Shown piece by piece: positions 14,467 to 23,393 of a DNA stretch of 40,797 nucleotides (position 1 is its first letter; each line of letters begins with the position of its first letter). Position numbers and translations under genes: made by a program. Below the pieces are notes generated by a model. It was not told where the DNA came from. It searched no databases and saw only the letters and a program-made list of their open reading frames with translations. The DNA is taken from contig NZ_HG942050.1 in NCBI RefSeq assembly GCF_000612665.1, positions 1-40,797 on the forward strand. Reading direction: 5' to 3'. The stretch is from Neobacillus dielmonensis (GTDB lineage Bacteria; Bacillota; Bacilli; Bacillales; Cytobacillaceae).

Positions 14467-15591
14467 ATGATTGCTAATATAGATAAAAAAGGAGTGAAAA
14501 TTCTTCTAACGGTGACACTGCTCGGCATGGGACCTCTTTCAACCATCACGCCGGTACATGCAGAAAGTGTCACAGTACCCGAAGAGAGCCAATCAGCTAA
14601 TGCTCTGTCAAAGCTCCAAATAGTAGGAATTGAGCTGGATAAGCCATTCTCTCCAAGTGAGACTAAATATTCTGCTATCGTTGAAAATCAAGTTAGTTCA
14701 ATCCAGCTGCTTGTTGAAAGCACAAGCCCGAATGCCACAATCACGATTAATGGAAAACCTGTTATTACCGGAACAAATTTAGATTACCAGCTGGAAACGG
14801 GGGAAAATCTTTTTACCATAACAATTAGTGACAGCATTCATCCGGTTGTTACCTATCAGCTCATTGTAACACGGGAAAAAAGCAGCAACAATCAGCTTCA
14901 AAATATTGCTCTTTCTAGCGGCAAACTGTCACCCAATCTAACATCTTCTACAACGGAATATTCTGTCCAAGTCGCAAATGACCAATCTACTATAACGATT
15001 AAGCCGACAGCGGTTGATTCTAGAGCGACAGTGAAGGTAAATGGGAAATCAGTCCAGGAAGGCGGGGAGTTAGTCGACCTGCCAGTAGGTGATAGTATTA
15101 TTGTTATTAATGTTGTAGCAGAAAATGGCGCACAAAAAAACTATACGATAACGGTAACAAGGGCTGCAGCCAGTTTGGGGAAATCATCTGCTGATAATGC
15201 TGCGCCAAGCACTAGCATGGTAATGGCTTCGAGTAACGCTGCAAGAAATAGTTTCGTTCCAGCGGACAGCACTTTAGTAAAGTCTAGTACACAAGTAACT
15301 GACACAGAAAAGGTAAGTTATGCTAAATTGTCAAGTTTATCTGTTTCTGTAGGCACGTGGGACAGTGAGTTTTCTGCTGACGAATATACCTATCATATCA
15401 GTGTTTCCCATGAAATAAATACTGTTACCATCAACCCGATTGCTGCCCATAACAGTTCATCCATCGTGATCGAAGGCGGTACAAGCCAGACCATTCAGCT
15501 TAACGAAAATAAAAAGACTGTGATTTCGATTGTTGTAAATTACAGTGATGATGACCGGAAAACCTATGTACTTGTATTTGATAAAAATTAA
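14467..15591 (+). CDS. Secreted protein with cadherin-like beta-sandwich repeats
   Basis: A 374-residue exported protein. A signal peptide (Lys-rich start, hydrophobic ILLTVTLLGMG, cleavage likely after PVHA near residue 32) is followed by at least three repeats of about 85-100 residues. Each opens with a line such as LSKLQIVGIELDKPFSPSET, LQNIALSSGKLSPNL or YAKLSSLSVSVGTWDSEFS and closes with YQLIVTRE, YTITVTRA or YVLVFDKN. This is the pattern of the cadherin-like beta-sandwich domain (PF12733). A Ser/Ala-rich linker (about 235-280) separates repeats two and three. There is no sortase motif or membrane anchor, so it is either released or bound non-covalently to the wall. Start ATG behind GGGAGG. 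Confidence 0.78.
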   Translation: MIANIDKKGVKILLTVTLLGMGPLSTITPVHAESVTVPEESQSANALSKLQIVGIELDKPFSPSETKYSAIVENQVSSIQLLVESTSPNATITINGKPVITGTNLDYQLETGENLFTITISDSIHPVVTYQLIVTREKSSNNQLQNIALSSGKLSPNLTSSTTEYSVQVANDQSTITIKPTAVDSRATVKVNGKSVQEGGELVDLPVGDSIIVINVVAENGAQKNYTITVTRAAASLGKSSADNAAPSTSMVMASSNAARNSFVPADSTLVKSSTQVTDTEKVSYAKLSSLSVSVGTWDSEFSADEYTYHISVSHEINTVTINPIAAHNSSSIVIEGGTSQTIQLNENKKTVISIVVNYSDDDRKTYVLVFDKN

Positions 15592-15608
15592 CAGGCTGAA
15601 TTTTCAAA

Positions 15609-15632
15609 AAACCCGTATCTACGGGTTTTTTT
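15609..15632 (+). terminator. Terminator after the cadherin-like gene
   Basis: Perfect arms AAACCCGT (15609-15616) and ACGGGTTT (15621-15628), 4-nt loop, continuing into a T run to 15632. Confidence 0.85.
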
Positions 15633-15763
15633 GGTTGTCAATATCAAAAGGATAAAACTTTTTTCAGAATAATAAGCAATTTTTTTTAACATTGCCCTTT
15701 AATTATGATATATTAATATTTAAAAATTTATAGAATTTTTTGGACAAAGGGGAAGGTGAAAGA

Positions 15764-18526
15764 ATGGCAGCAATAGCGGCAACAAATGACAGCAGTCTTC
15801 CATTGCGTAAAGATGTGAAGTTATTAGGAAAAATGCTAGGGGAAATATTGATTAATCATGGCGGTACTGAGTTATTTGAAAAGGTGGAAAAAATCAGGCT
15901 AATGTGCAAGTCACTTAGAACCCACTTTGATAAAGAAATATACTCTGCCTTAAGAGAAGAAATTATAACACTCACTCCACCATTACGGGAGCAAGTCATT
16001 CGGGCGTTCTCCATGTATTTTCATTTAATTAATGCTGCCGAACAAAATCATCGAATAAGAAGGCGCAGACAATATCACCTTCAAGCTGATACCATCGTTC
16101 AGCCAGGTTCAATTGAGAGCGCTATTCTATCCTTGAAGGAAAACCATCTCTCTAAAGAAACAATCCAAAATGTACTGAATACCTTATCGCTTGAATTAGT
16201 GATCACAGCGCATCCTACAGAAGCAACAAAACGGTCAATTCTGGAAATACAAAAACGTATTGCAGATATTTTGAAAAATCTTGATCATCCATTGCTTTCA
16301 AGTAGAGAAAGGAAAAAACAAGAGGATGCGTTGTTTAATGAAGTTGCTATTTTATGGCAAACAGATGAGCTGCGCCAGAATAAACCTACGGTTTTGGATG
16401 AAGTAAGAAATGGGTTGTATTATTTTGACGAAACCCTGTTTGACGTCCTCCCGGAAATTCATCAGGAGGTAGCTGAATGTCTAGAGAAAAGTTATCCAGA
16501 TTCTTCTTGGTCTGTGCCTAACTTTCTCCGGTTTGGTTCTTGGATTGGCGGGGATCGTGATGGAAATCCGAATGTCACTCATGAAGTTACGTGGGAGACT
16601 CTAGAACGGCAGCGGAGGCTTGTTCTTAAAAAATATAAACAAGTATTAGTTGAATTAATGAAAAGATACAGTCATTCGACCACCAGAGTCGGGGTTAGTG
16701 AAGAACTAATAACATATCTTTCGGAAAAGGAAGACCTATATGTAACTCCTGACAGGAAATGGCCAAATCAAGCTGAAGTGTACCGACGGGCGTTTGCCGT
16801 TATTATTGAACGGATTCGGCAAGTGGGGAAAAACGATAGAGGCTATCAATCATCAGAGGAATTATTAGAAGACCTTTATATGATCAAACGAAGCTTGAAA
16901 AACCATCATCCGTCTGCGCATGAATTGAAAATTATCCAGAAATTAATCAGGCAGGTTCAATTGTTTGGCTTCCATTTAGCAACACTCGATATTCGAAACC
17001 ACAGTGGTGAACATGAGGCAGCCATAACTGAAATCCTCAAAAAAGTTGGTGTGACTGACCATTATGCTTCTCTGAAGGAAAACAAAAAGTGTGAAACTCT
17101 GGTAAATATTCTGTCAGACCCGAGACCATTGCTTTTATTGCATGAAGACTATTCCCGTGAAACACAGGAAATGATTAAAGTCTTTCAAACTATCAAAAAA
17201 GCCCATGAGGAATTTGGAAAACGTTCGATTTCTGTCTATCTGGTAAGCATGACGAAATCACCTAGCGATTTGCTTGAGGTTCTGGTTTTGGCGAAGGAGG
17301 CTGGGTTATATCGGCTTCATGCTGATGGAAGTTTAGAAAGTCACTTAAATGTTGCTCCACTTTTAGAAACCATCGATGATTTGACTTCTGGACCAAAAAT
17401 CATGGAAACCTTGTTTAACATGCCTGTCTATCGCCAGCATTTAAGCATGATGGGAGACCAGCAGGAAATAATGCTAGGTTATTCAGATGGAAGCAAGGAC
17501 GGAGGAACATTAACCGCCAACTGGAAGCTGTATAAGGCACAAATTGAAATTCATGATATGGCTAAGAAATATGGAATTGGTTTGAAATTTTTCCATGGAC
17601 GGGGCGGTTCTTTCGGACGCGGCGGCGGACCATTGAATAAAAGCATCTTATCCCAGCCGGTTGAAACGATTGGTGATGGAGTAAAAATCACTGAACAAGG
17701 TGAGGTTTTATCTGCCCGGTATTTACTCGAGGATATTGCCTACCGCAGTTTAGAACAAGCTACCTCCACGCTGATTTTATCTGCAGCCCATGTTTCCAAT
17801 GAAGGTGAATCTAAGCAGTTAAGAGAACATGAATGGGAAGAGGCTGTGGAGCAAATATCAGGGGCAGCATTGGCAAAATATCAATCGCTTGTTTTCCATG
17901 ATCCAGATTTCCTTACCTATTTTAATCAGGCAACACCACTAAAGGAACTAGGGGAATTAAATATCGGTTCCAGACCGATGAGTCGAAAAAATCGGGATCG
18001 TTTTGAGGATTTGCGAGCCATTCCATGGGTTTTTGCCTGGACACAAAGCCGTCAACTTCTGCCAGGCTGGTATGCGGCGGGAACTGGATTAGAAAGCTTT
18101 GCAATCAAAAGTGGGCAAAATCTTAAATTGCTCCAGCAAATGTATGAAAAGTGGCCATTTTTCCAGGCCACGATCGATAATCTGCAAATGGCTCTTATGA
18201 AGGCGGATATTAACACCGCTAAGGAATATGTAACCCTTGTGGAGGACAAAGAGATTGCCGACCGGATTTTTACAAATATTTTTGAAGAGTATAATCGGAC
18301 AAAAGCCATTTTGTTAAAAATAACGGGTGATACAGAATTATTGGACCATACCCCTAATATCAAGGATTCTGTTTATAGAAGAAATCCATATGTTGACCCG
18401 TTGAACTTTTTACAGGTTGAGTTAATTAAACAACTTAGAGACCAAGAAGAGTTGGATGAGGCTATTCTAACCGAAGTATTGTTAACCATTAGCGGCATTT
18501 CCGCAGGATTACGAAATACGGGCTGA
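15764..18526 (+). CDS. ppc: Phosphoenolpyruvate carboxylase
   Basis: Fixes bicarbonate onto PEP to give oxaloacetate, refilling the TCA cycle. The 920-residue protein carries the family signatures: ITAHPTEATKRS with catalytic His150, SWIGGDRDGNP (near 255-265), FHGRGGSFGRGGGP (Gly-rich loop near 617-630) and a C-terminus ISAGLRNTG, where the usual last residues are QNTG (Gln to Arg at the fourth-last position). The start is the ATG at 15764 with AAGGGGAAGGTG before it; an in-frame TTG at 15740 has no site. B. subtilis relies on pyruvate carboxylase instead, so this is a useful lineage marker. It is monocistronic, with a strong terminator. Confidence 0.95.
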   Translation: MAAIAATNDSSLPLRKDVKLLGKMLGEILINHGGTELFEKVEKIRLMCKSLRTHFDKEIYSALREEIITLTPPLREQVIRAFSMYFHLINAAEQNHRIRRRRQYHLQADTIVQPGSIESAILSLKENHLSKETIQNVLNTLSLELVITAHPTEATKRSILEIQKRIADILKNLDHPLLSSRERKKQEDALFNEVAILWQTDELRQNKPTVLDEVRNGLYYFDETLFDVLPEIHQEVAECLEKSYPDSSWSVPNFLRFGSWIGGDRDGNPNVTHEVTWETLERQRRLVLKKYKQVLVELMKRYSHSTTRVGVSEELITYLSEKEDLYVTPDRKWPNQAEVYRRAFAVIIERIRQVGKNDRGYQSSEELLEDLYMIKRSLKNHHPSAHELKIIQKLIRQVQLFGFHLATLDIRNHSGEHEAAITEILKKVGVTDHYASLKENKKCETLVNILSDPRPLLLLHEDYSRETQEMIKVFQTIKKAHEEFGKRSISVYLVSMTKSPSDLLEVLVLAKEAGLYRLHADGSLESHLNVAPLLETIDDLTSGPKIMETLFNMPVYRQHLSMMGDQQEIMLGYSDGSKDGGTLTANWKLYKAQIEIHDMAKKYGIGLKFFHGRGGSFGRGGGPLNKSILSQPVETIGDGVKITEQGEVLSARYLLEDIAYRSLEQATSTLILSAAHVSNEGESKQLREHEWEEAVEQISGAALAKYQSLVFHDPDFLTYFNQATPLKELGELNIGSRPMSRKNRDRFEDLRAIPWVFAWTQSRQLLPGWYAAGTGLESFAIKSGQNLKLLQQMYEKWPFFQATIDNLQMALMKADINTAKEYVTLVEDKEIADRIFTNIFEEYNRTKAILLKITGDTELLDHTPNIKDSVYRRNPYVDPLNFLQVELIKQLRDQEELDEAILTEVLLTISGISAGLRNTG

Positions 18527-18529
18527 TAC

Positions 18530-18573
18530 AAAACGCCATAAACTCATAAAAGTGAGTTTATGGCGTTTTCATT
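18530..18573 (+). terminator. Strong terminator after ppc
   Basis: Perfect 17-base arms at 18530-18546 and 18553-18569 with a 6-nt loop; the descending arm ends GCGTTTT, followed by CATTTT. It starts a few bases after the ppc stop. Confidence 0.88.
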
Positions 18574-18661
18574 TTCCTGTCATTAGAGGTAGTGAATCAT
18601 AATTATGAAAGTTTTATGAACTATCGTATAATGAATGGCTATTCATTCATTTTTCCGCGTG

Positions 18662-18673
18662 ATTCGACAAAAT
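18662..18673 (-). promoter_or_regulatory. Spo0A box upstream of adhE
   Basis: Read on the minus strand, ATTTTGTCGAAT is an exact 0A box. A TATAAT at 18627-18632 with a weak -35 could be the adhE promoter; the box would then fall about 25 nt into the transcript, a repressing position. It is one of five TTGTCGA-type boxes in the window, all in regulatory regions of carbon-storage or fermentation genes. Confidence 0.4.
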
Positions 18674-18723
18674 ACCCATAAAGGTCGTGTTATAGTTCTA
18701 TACAGAAACGATTAGAAATTTGT

Positions 18724-18741
18724 TTGTGCATTTCTGAACAA
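18724..18741 (+). promoter_or_regulatory. Candidate Rex operator of adhE
   Basis: TTGTGC-atttct-GAACAA has the 6-6-6 layout of the redox-sensor Rex site (TTGTGA-N6-TCACAA), with matching outer TTGT and ACAA. It lies 10 nt before the adhE ribosome site. AdhE is a classic Rex target that is released when NADH is high. Confidence 0.4.
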
Positions 18742-18763
18742 GGAAAACGAGGAGGAATGAAAA

Positions 18764-21355
18764 GTGGCTGTAAAGGTAAAAACAGTTTTTGATAACCAGC
18801 ATTTATCGGAAATGATTGATGTTCTTGCCACTAATAGTTCAAAGGCATTAGAGGAGTTTCGCTGTTATAACCAGCAAATGGTAGATGAAATTGTAAGGCA
18901 GGTAGCCCTAAAAGCATTGGAGAATCATAAGGATTTGGCAAAGCTGGCAGTCGAGGAAACTAAAAGAGGAGTATATGAAGATAAGGTCTTTAAAAATATG
19001 TTTGCAACAGAATGTATTTATAACAATCTTAGAAAAATGAAAACGGTCGGAGTGATTAATGAAAATGAAAATGAGGGTTATATTGAAATGGCAGAACCTG
19101 TTGGAGTAATTGCTGGTGTTATTCCTATAACCAACCCAACATCGACAGTTATTTTTAAATCTCTCATATCATTAAAAACACGCAACCCGATTATCTTTGC
19201 GTTTCCACGTTATGCACAAAAATGCTGTACTGCGGCTGCAGAGCTGCTTCGGGAGGCGGCAATGAAAGCTGGTGCCCCCGAGTATTGCATCCAATGGATT
19301 GAAGAACCGTCTCATGAAGCATTTCAACTATTAATGAAGCATCCCAAGGTATCCCTAATTTTAGCAACTGGGGGGCCAAATTTGGTGAAGGCTGCTTACA
19401 GTTCAGGTAAGCCTGCCCTTGGTGTGGGAGCAGGCAATGTGCCTTGTTACATCGAAAAAACAGCCAAAATCAAACGTGCTGTTAATGATTTGATACTATC
19501 TAAAACATTCGATAATGGAATGATCTGCGCCTCAGAGCAAGCACTAATTATTGATGAGGATATTTATTATGATGTAAGGCAGGAGCTAATCGATAATCAT
19601 TGTTATTTTCTTAACGAACAAGAAAAACAACTGGTCGAAAGGATTGCTATTGATCCTAAGCATCATGCACTTAATCCGATGATTGTCGGTCTATCTGCTT
19701 ACCAAATTGCGAAAATGGCGGGATTCAATGTACCTGTTCATACCAAAATTTTGATTGCGGAGTTAGCTGGCGTTGGTCCATCCTATCCGTTATCTTGCGA
19801 AAAATTAAGTCCAATATTAGCTTGTTACAAGGTTGATAGTTTTGCTAACGGGCTTATGATAGCCGAGCAAACACTTGAGTATGGTGGGCTAGGTCACTCG
19901 GCTGCCATCCATACGTCCGATCAAGAGAAAATTGATGCATTTTCCATTCGTATGAAGGCTGGACGTATTATCGTCAATACTCCATCCACCCATGGCGCAA
20001 TCGGTGATATTTATAATACATCTCTGCCATCCTTAACGATAGGATGTGGAACATATGGAGGTAACTCTGTGTCACAAAACGTAGGAGCTGCAAATTTGAT
20101 TAATATAAAAAAAGTAGCAAAAAGAAGAACGATGACACAATGGTTTAAGGTTCCATCACAAATTTTCTTTGAAAAAGACTCCGTTCAGACTCTTGCAGCG
20201 ATCCCGGGAGTTTCCAGTGCTTTTATTGTTACGAGTGAAAGCAGCTTAAAATACGGTTTTGTTGACAAAGTCTTATATTATTTAAAAAAGAACTCAGCAG
20301 AAATCAGAATTGAAATCTTTTCAGAGGTAGAACCAGAGCCTTGTAAAGAAACTGTAATGGCAGGAGCCAAGAAAATGAATAAGTTTCAGCCCGACTTGAT
20401 TATAGCGCTGGGTGGAGGATCTGTTATCGATGCAGCAAAAGCGATGTGGCTGTTTTATGAGCATCCTGAGACTGAATTTCAAAATTTAACACAAAAATTC
20501 TTTGACCCAGCAAAGCGAGTAGCGTTATTTCCATCTCTGAGAAATAGGGCCAGATTGCTAGCCATTCCTACCACTTCAGGTACAGGCTCTGAAGTCACAT
20601 CATTTTCGGTTATTTCAGATGAACATAACAAGCATCCACTTGCTGACAGCCAACTTACACCAGATATAGCGATTATTGACCCGCAATTTGTAATGACTGT
20701 TCCAAAAACGGTTACGGCAGATACTGGAATGGATGTGTTAACTCATGCGATTGAAGCATATGTCTCGGTACTTGCTAATGATTATACAGACGGTCTTGCT
20801 TTAAAAGCAATTCAATTAGTTTTTAACTATTTGCCACGTGCATTTCACGACGGTACGGATGAATTGGCACGCGAAAAGATGCATAATGCCTCAGCCATAG
20901 CCGGAATGGCCTTCGCCAATTCCTTCCTTGGAATTAATCATAGCTTAGCCCACGTTCTAGGTGCCGAATTTCATATACCACATGGACGCGCAAATGCGAT
21001 TATGCTGCCGCATGTCATACGGTATAATGCGAAAAAGCCGAACAAGTTTATGACATTCCCTAAATATGAATCTTTTATTGCCAATGAACGGTATGCGGAT
21101 ATTGCCAGGATGCTGGGTCTACCTGCTCAGACAGTTGAAGAGGGTGTAGATAGTTTAATTGATGCTGTATCTAAACTGGCAAAAGAGTTAGATATGCCTG
21201 CAAGTATTCGCCAAGCCGGTGTATTTCAACAGGAGTTTGAAACCAAAGTAAGAGAACTTGCAGAACGGGCTTTTCATGATCAGGATACCATTGCCAACCC
21301 AAAAATGCCGTTAGTAAGTGAATTAGAGGACCTCATCCGTCAGGCTTTTGAATAG
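18764..21355 (+). CDS. adhE: Bifunctional acetaldehyde-CoA/alcohol dehydrogenase AdhE
   Basis: Reduces acetyl-CoA to acetaldehyde and then ethanol, recycling two NADH; it forms cytoplasmic filaments (spirosomes) in other bacteria. Its 863 residues combine an N-terminal aldehyde dehydrogenase, with catalytic Cys255 in FDNGMICASEQ, and a C-terminal iron-dependent alcohol dehydrogenase. The latter has GGGSVIDAAKAM, TTSGTGSEVT and the metal-binding region with HAIEAY, HSLAHVLG and HIPHGRANA. The start is GTG, set by GGAGG 8 nt upstream. Candidate Rex and Spo0A sites precede it. It points to fermentative capacity under low oxygen. Confidence 0.95.
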   Translation: MAVKVKTVFDNQHLSEMIDVLATNSSKALEEFRCYNQQMVDEIVRQVALKALENHKDLAKLAVEETKRGVYEDKVFKNMFATECIYNNLRKMKTVGVINENENEGYIEMAEPVGVIAGVIPITNPTSTVIFKSLISLKTRNPIIFAFPRYAQKCCTAAAELLREAAMKAGAPEYCIQWIEEPSHEAFQLLMKHPKVSLILATGGPNLVKAAYSSGKPALGVGAGNVPCYIEKTAKIKRAVNDLILSKTFDNGMICASEQALIIDEDIYYDVRQELIDNHCYFLNEQEKQLVERIAIDPKHHALNPMIVGLSAYQIAKMAGFNVPVHTKILIAELAGVGPSYPLSCEKLSPILACYKVDSFANGLMIAEQTLEYGGLGHSAAIHTSDQEKIDAFSIRMKAGRIIVNTPSTHGAIGDIYNTSLPSLTIGCGTYGGNSVSQNVGAANLINIKKVAKRRTMTQWFKVPSQIFFEKDSVQTLAAIPGVSSAFIVTSESSLKYGFVDKVLYYLKKNSAEIRIEIFSEVEPEPCKETVMAGAKKMNKFQPDLIIALGGGSVIDAAKAMWLFYEHPETEFQNLTQKFFDPAKRVALFPSLRNRARLLAIPTTSGTGSEVTSFSVISDEHNKHPLADSQLTPDIAIIDPQFVMTVPKTVTADTGMDVLTHAIEAYVSVLANDYTDGLALKAIQLVFNYLPRAFHDGTDELAREKMHNASAIAGMAFANSFLGINHSLAHVLGAEFHIPHGRANAIMLPHVIRYNAKKPNKFMTFPKYESFIANERYADIARMLGLPAQTVEEGVDSLIDAVSKLAKELDMPASIRQAGVFQQEFETKVRELAERAFHDQDTIANPKMPLVSELEDLIRQAFE

Positions 21356-21512
21356 AACTAAACAGCTGGAGGATAGAATTTGATTTCTACCATAAAGAAT
21401 ATATAAATATAATTATTAGTGCGATTTTAATAGACACAGGATATCGAATATTTTGTGAACAACAAGGATAGACCTTTGTGAAAAACATCTAACGGTGTTG
21501 ATTTTTGTTGCG

Positions 21513-21522
21513 ATTTGTCGAT
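21513..21522 (+). promoter_or_regulatory. Spo0A-like box upstream of PHA module 2
   Basis: ATTTGTCGAT differs from the 0A box (TTTGTCGAA) only at the last position. It lies 51 nt before the box that belongs to the conserved promoter module. The rest of the 339-nt gap between adhE and the ligase (21356-21694) shows no gene and no clear terminator for adhE. Confidence 0.4.
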
Positions 21523-21565
21523 TCTTCGCTTTTAAAAGTTGGGAAAAGATGAAAAATGACTGGAG

Positions 21566-21612
21566 TTGTCGAAATCCGCTCGTTTACAAATTCTTCTTTT
21601 GAAACAATAATT
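21566..21612 (+). promoter_or_regulatory. Proposed Spo0A-linked promoter of PHA module 2
   Basis: TTGTCGAAA (0A box; core 21566-21572), nine bases, GTTTACAAAT (21582-21591, containing -35-like TTTACA), twelve bases, ACAATAATT (21604-21612, containing -10-like AATAAT at 21606-21611). The -35/-10 spacer is 17. All three blocks and both gaps equal those at 2097-2143, although the intervening bases are unrelated. The start of transcription should be near 21618, about 77 nt before the ATG. Confidence 0.6.
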
Positions 21613-21694
21613 TAAGTTGTTACAGCATCTTCCAAGTTTAATATAGAAGGTATCTGTTTTCTCGAGGCTGTAGAAAATTTAGGAGGGGAAGAGT

Positions 21695-23323
21695 ATGGTG
21701 TACCAGCAAAAACCATGGCTTAAGTTTTACGATCCTAGAATTAGCGAGCATGTATCGATTGAATACGAATCATTATTCGACCTTTTAAGGCAAGCGGCAA
21801 ATATACACGGAGATTACCCCGCGCTTACCTTTTTTGGAAGGTCCTGGAGCTATAAAGAAACGAAAATGATATCTGAAATGCTCGCTGCCTCTTTTTATCG
21901 AGTTGGATTTCAAAAGGGAGATCGCCTGGCCATTATGCTGCCAAACTGCCCTCATTATATTTTCAGCCTATTTGCTGCCTTCCGTTTAGGGGGTATTGCG
22001 GTACAAGTCAATCCGATGTATGTGGAGCGGGAAATAGAATATGTGCTCAATGATTCTGAAGCAGAGTACATGGTCGTTTTTGAGGCCCTTTATCCAAGAG
22101 TCAAACAGGTACAGCCAAAAACTAGGTTAAAAAGAATCATTGTCGTTGGGTTCGGCGAAAGAAAACTCCCACTAAGTGACGGTGACTTGTACTTCGAGGA
22201 TTTTTTAACACATGATAACGTGTTACCTGAAACGGATATCAATTTTGCTGAAGATGTGGCACTCCTACAATATACAGGCGGGACAACAGGAGTATCTAAA
22301 GGAGTGATGCTGACGCATTATAATCTCCTAGCTAATATTATTCAGGTATGCGATTTTACTTATAATGCCGTCGATCAAAAGCCGGAAAACTTTAAAATAA
22401 TCAGTGTGCTGCCGATGTTTCATGTTTATGGTCTTTCCTGCAACGCACTATCAGCCATACGAATTGGCTGTAACCAGCTCATTCTTCCGCGTTTTGAAGT
22501 AAATGAACTATTGGAGCTAATAAAACGGGAGAAACCTTTTCAGTTGACTGCTGTTCCAACAATGATTTTTGCTCTTAACAGTCATCCCCAATTAGAGGAT
22601 AGCCAGATTAGCGAGATATTCTTTTTAAACAGTGGTGGCGCTCCGCTCCCGGTTGAGCAGGTGAAACTATTTGAAAGAAGAGCGGGAGTTCGGTTGTCCG
22701 ATGGTTATGGACTTTCTGAAACAGCACCCTCGGCCATTTCTACACCACCGTTCCTTCCGAGAAAATTGGGGAGTGTGGGGATACCTTTGCCAGGTACCGA
22801 AGCAAGAATTGTCAAAGAAACCCCAGATGGTTATGAAGACGTGCCAGTGGGGGAAGCAGGTGAGCTGATCCTCAGGGGACCGCAAGTCATGAAAGGTTAT
22901 TGGAAGCGTCCAGGAGATACAGAATCAGTGCTAAAGGATGGATGGCTGTTTACAGGAGATATCGCAAAAATGGACGAAGATGGCTACTTTTATATCTTAG
23001 ACCGTAAGAAAGATATTATTATCGCGAGTGGTTACAATGTGTACCCTCGTGAAGTCGAGGAGGTACTGTACCAGCATGAAGCTGTGGAGGAAGCGATTGT
23101 TATTGGAGTTCCAGACTCCTATCGGGGCGAGACTGTTAAGGCGTTCATTAAATTGAGACCAGGTATGACCGTTACACAGGATGAGCTAATTGAATTTGCC
23201 AAAACCAATCTCGCAGCCTATAAGGTTCCAAAGGAAATAGAAATACTGGATGAACTTCCTAAATCCTCAGTAGGAAAACTTCTAAGAAGGATGATGAGAA
23301 AAGAAGAAGAAAAGGTCCATTGA
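21695..23323 (+). CDS. Fatty acyl-CoA ligase (AMP-binding), PHA module 2
   Basis: A close paralogue of the ligase at 2244, with the same start (MVYQQKPWLK) and colinear motifs. Of its 542 residues, YTGGTTGVSKG forms the P-loop, GYGLSETAP follows, then GDIAKMDEDGY, DRKKDIIIASGYNVYP and the C-terminal PKSSVGKLLRR with the catalytic Lys. The differences lie mostly in the N-terminal acyl-binding half, so the two may prefer different chain lengths. It starts at an ATG behind AGGAGGGG. It heads module 2, with phaR 70 nt further on. It probably supplies acyl-CoA for PHA or storage-linked beta-oxidation; this is inferred from context, as for the first copy. Confidence 0.9.
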   Translation: MVYQQKPWLKFYDPRISEHVSIEYESLFDLLRQAANIHGDYPALTFFGRSWSYKETKMISEMLAASFYRVGFQKGDRLAIMLPNCPHYIFSLFAAFRLGGIAVQVNPMYVEREIEYVLNDSEAEYMVVFEALYPRVKQVQPKTRLKRIIVVGFGERKLPLSDGDLYFEDFLTHDNVLPETDINFAEDVALLQYTGGTTGVSKGVMLTHYNLLANIIQVCDFTYNAVDQKPENFKIISVLPMFHVYGLSCNALSAIRIGCNQLILPRFEVNELLELIKREKPFQLTAVPTMIFALNSHPQLEDSQISEIFFLNSGGAPLPVEQVKLFERRAGVRLSDGYGLSETAPSAISTPPFLPRKLGSVGIPLPGTEARIVKETPDGYEDVPVGEAGELILRGPQVMKGYWKRPGDTESVLKDGWLFTGDIAKMDEDGYFYILDRKKDIIIASGYNVYPREVEEVLYQHEAVEEAIVIGVPDSYRGETVKAFIKLRPGMTVTQDELIEFAKTNLAAYKVPKEIEILDELPKSSVGKLLRRMMRKEEEKVH

Positions 23324-23393
23324 TTGGTAACAGAATTGCCATAGTTTATGTATAAATTTAGGATGACAAATCAGATAGCAAGGGGAGATTATT

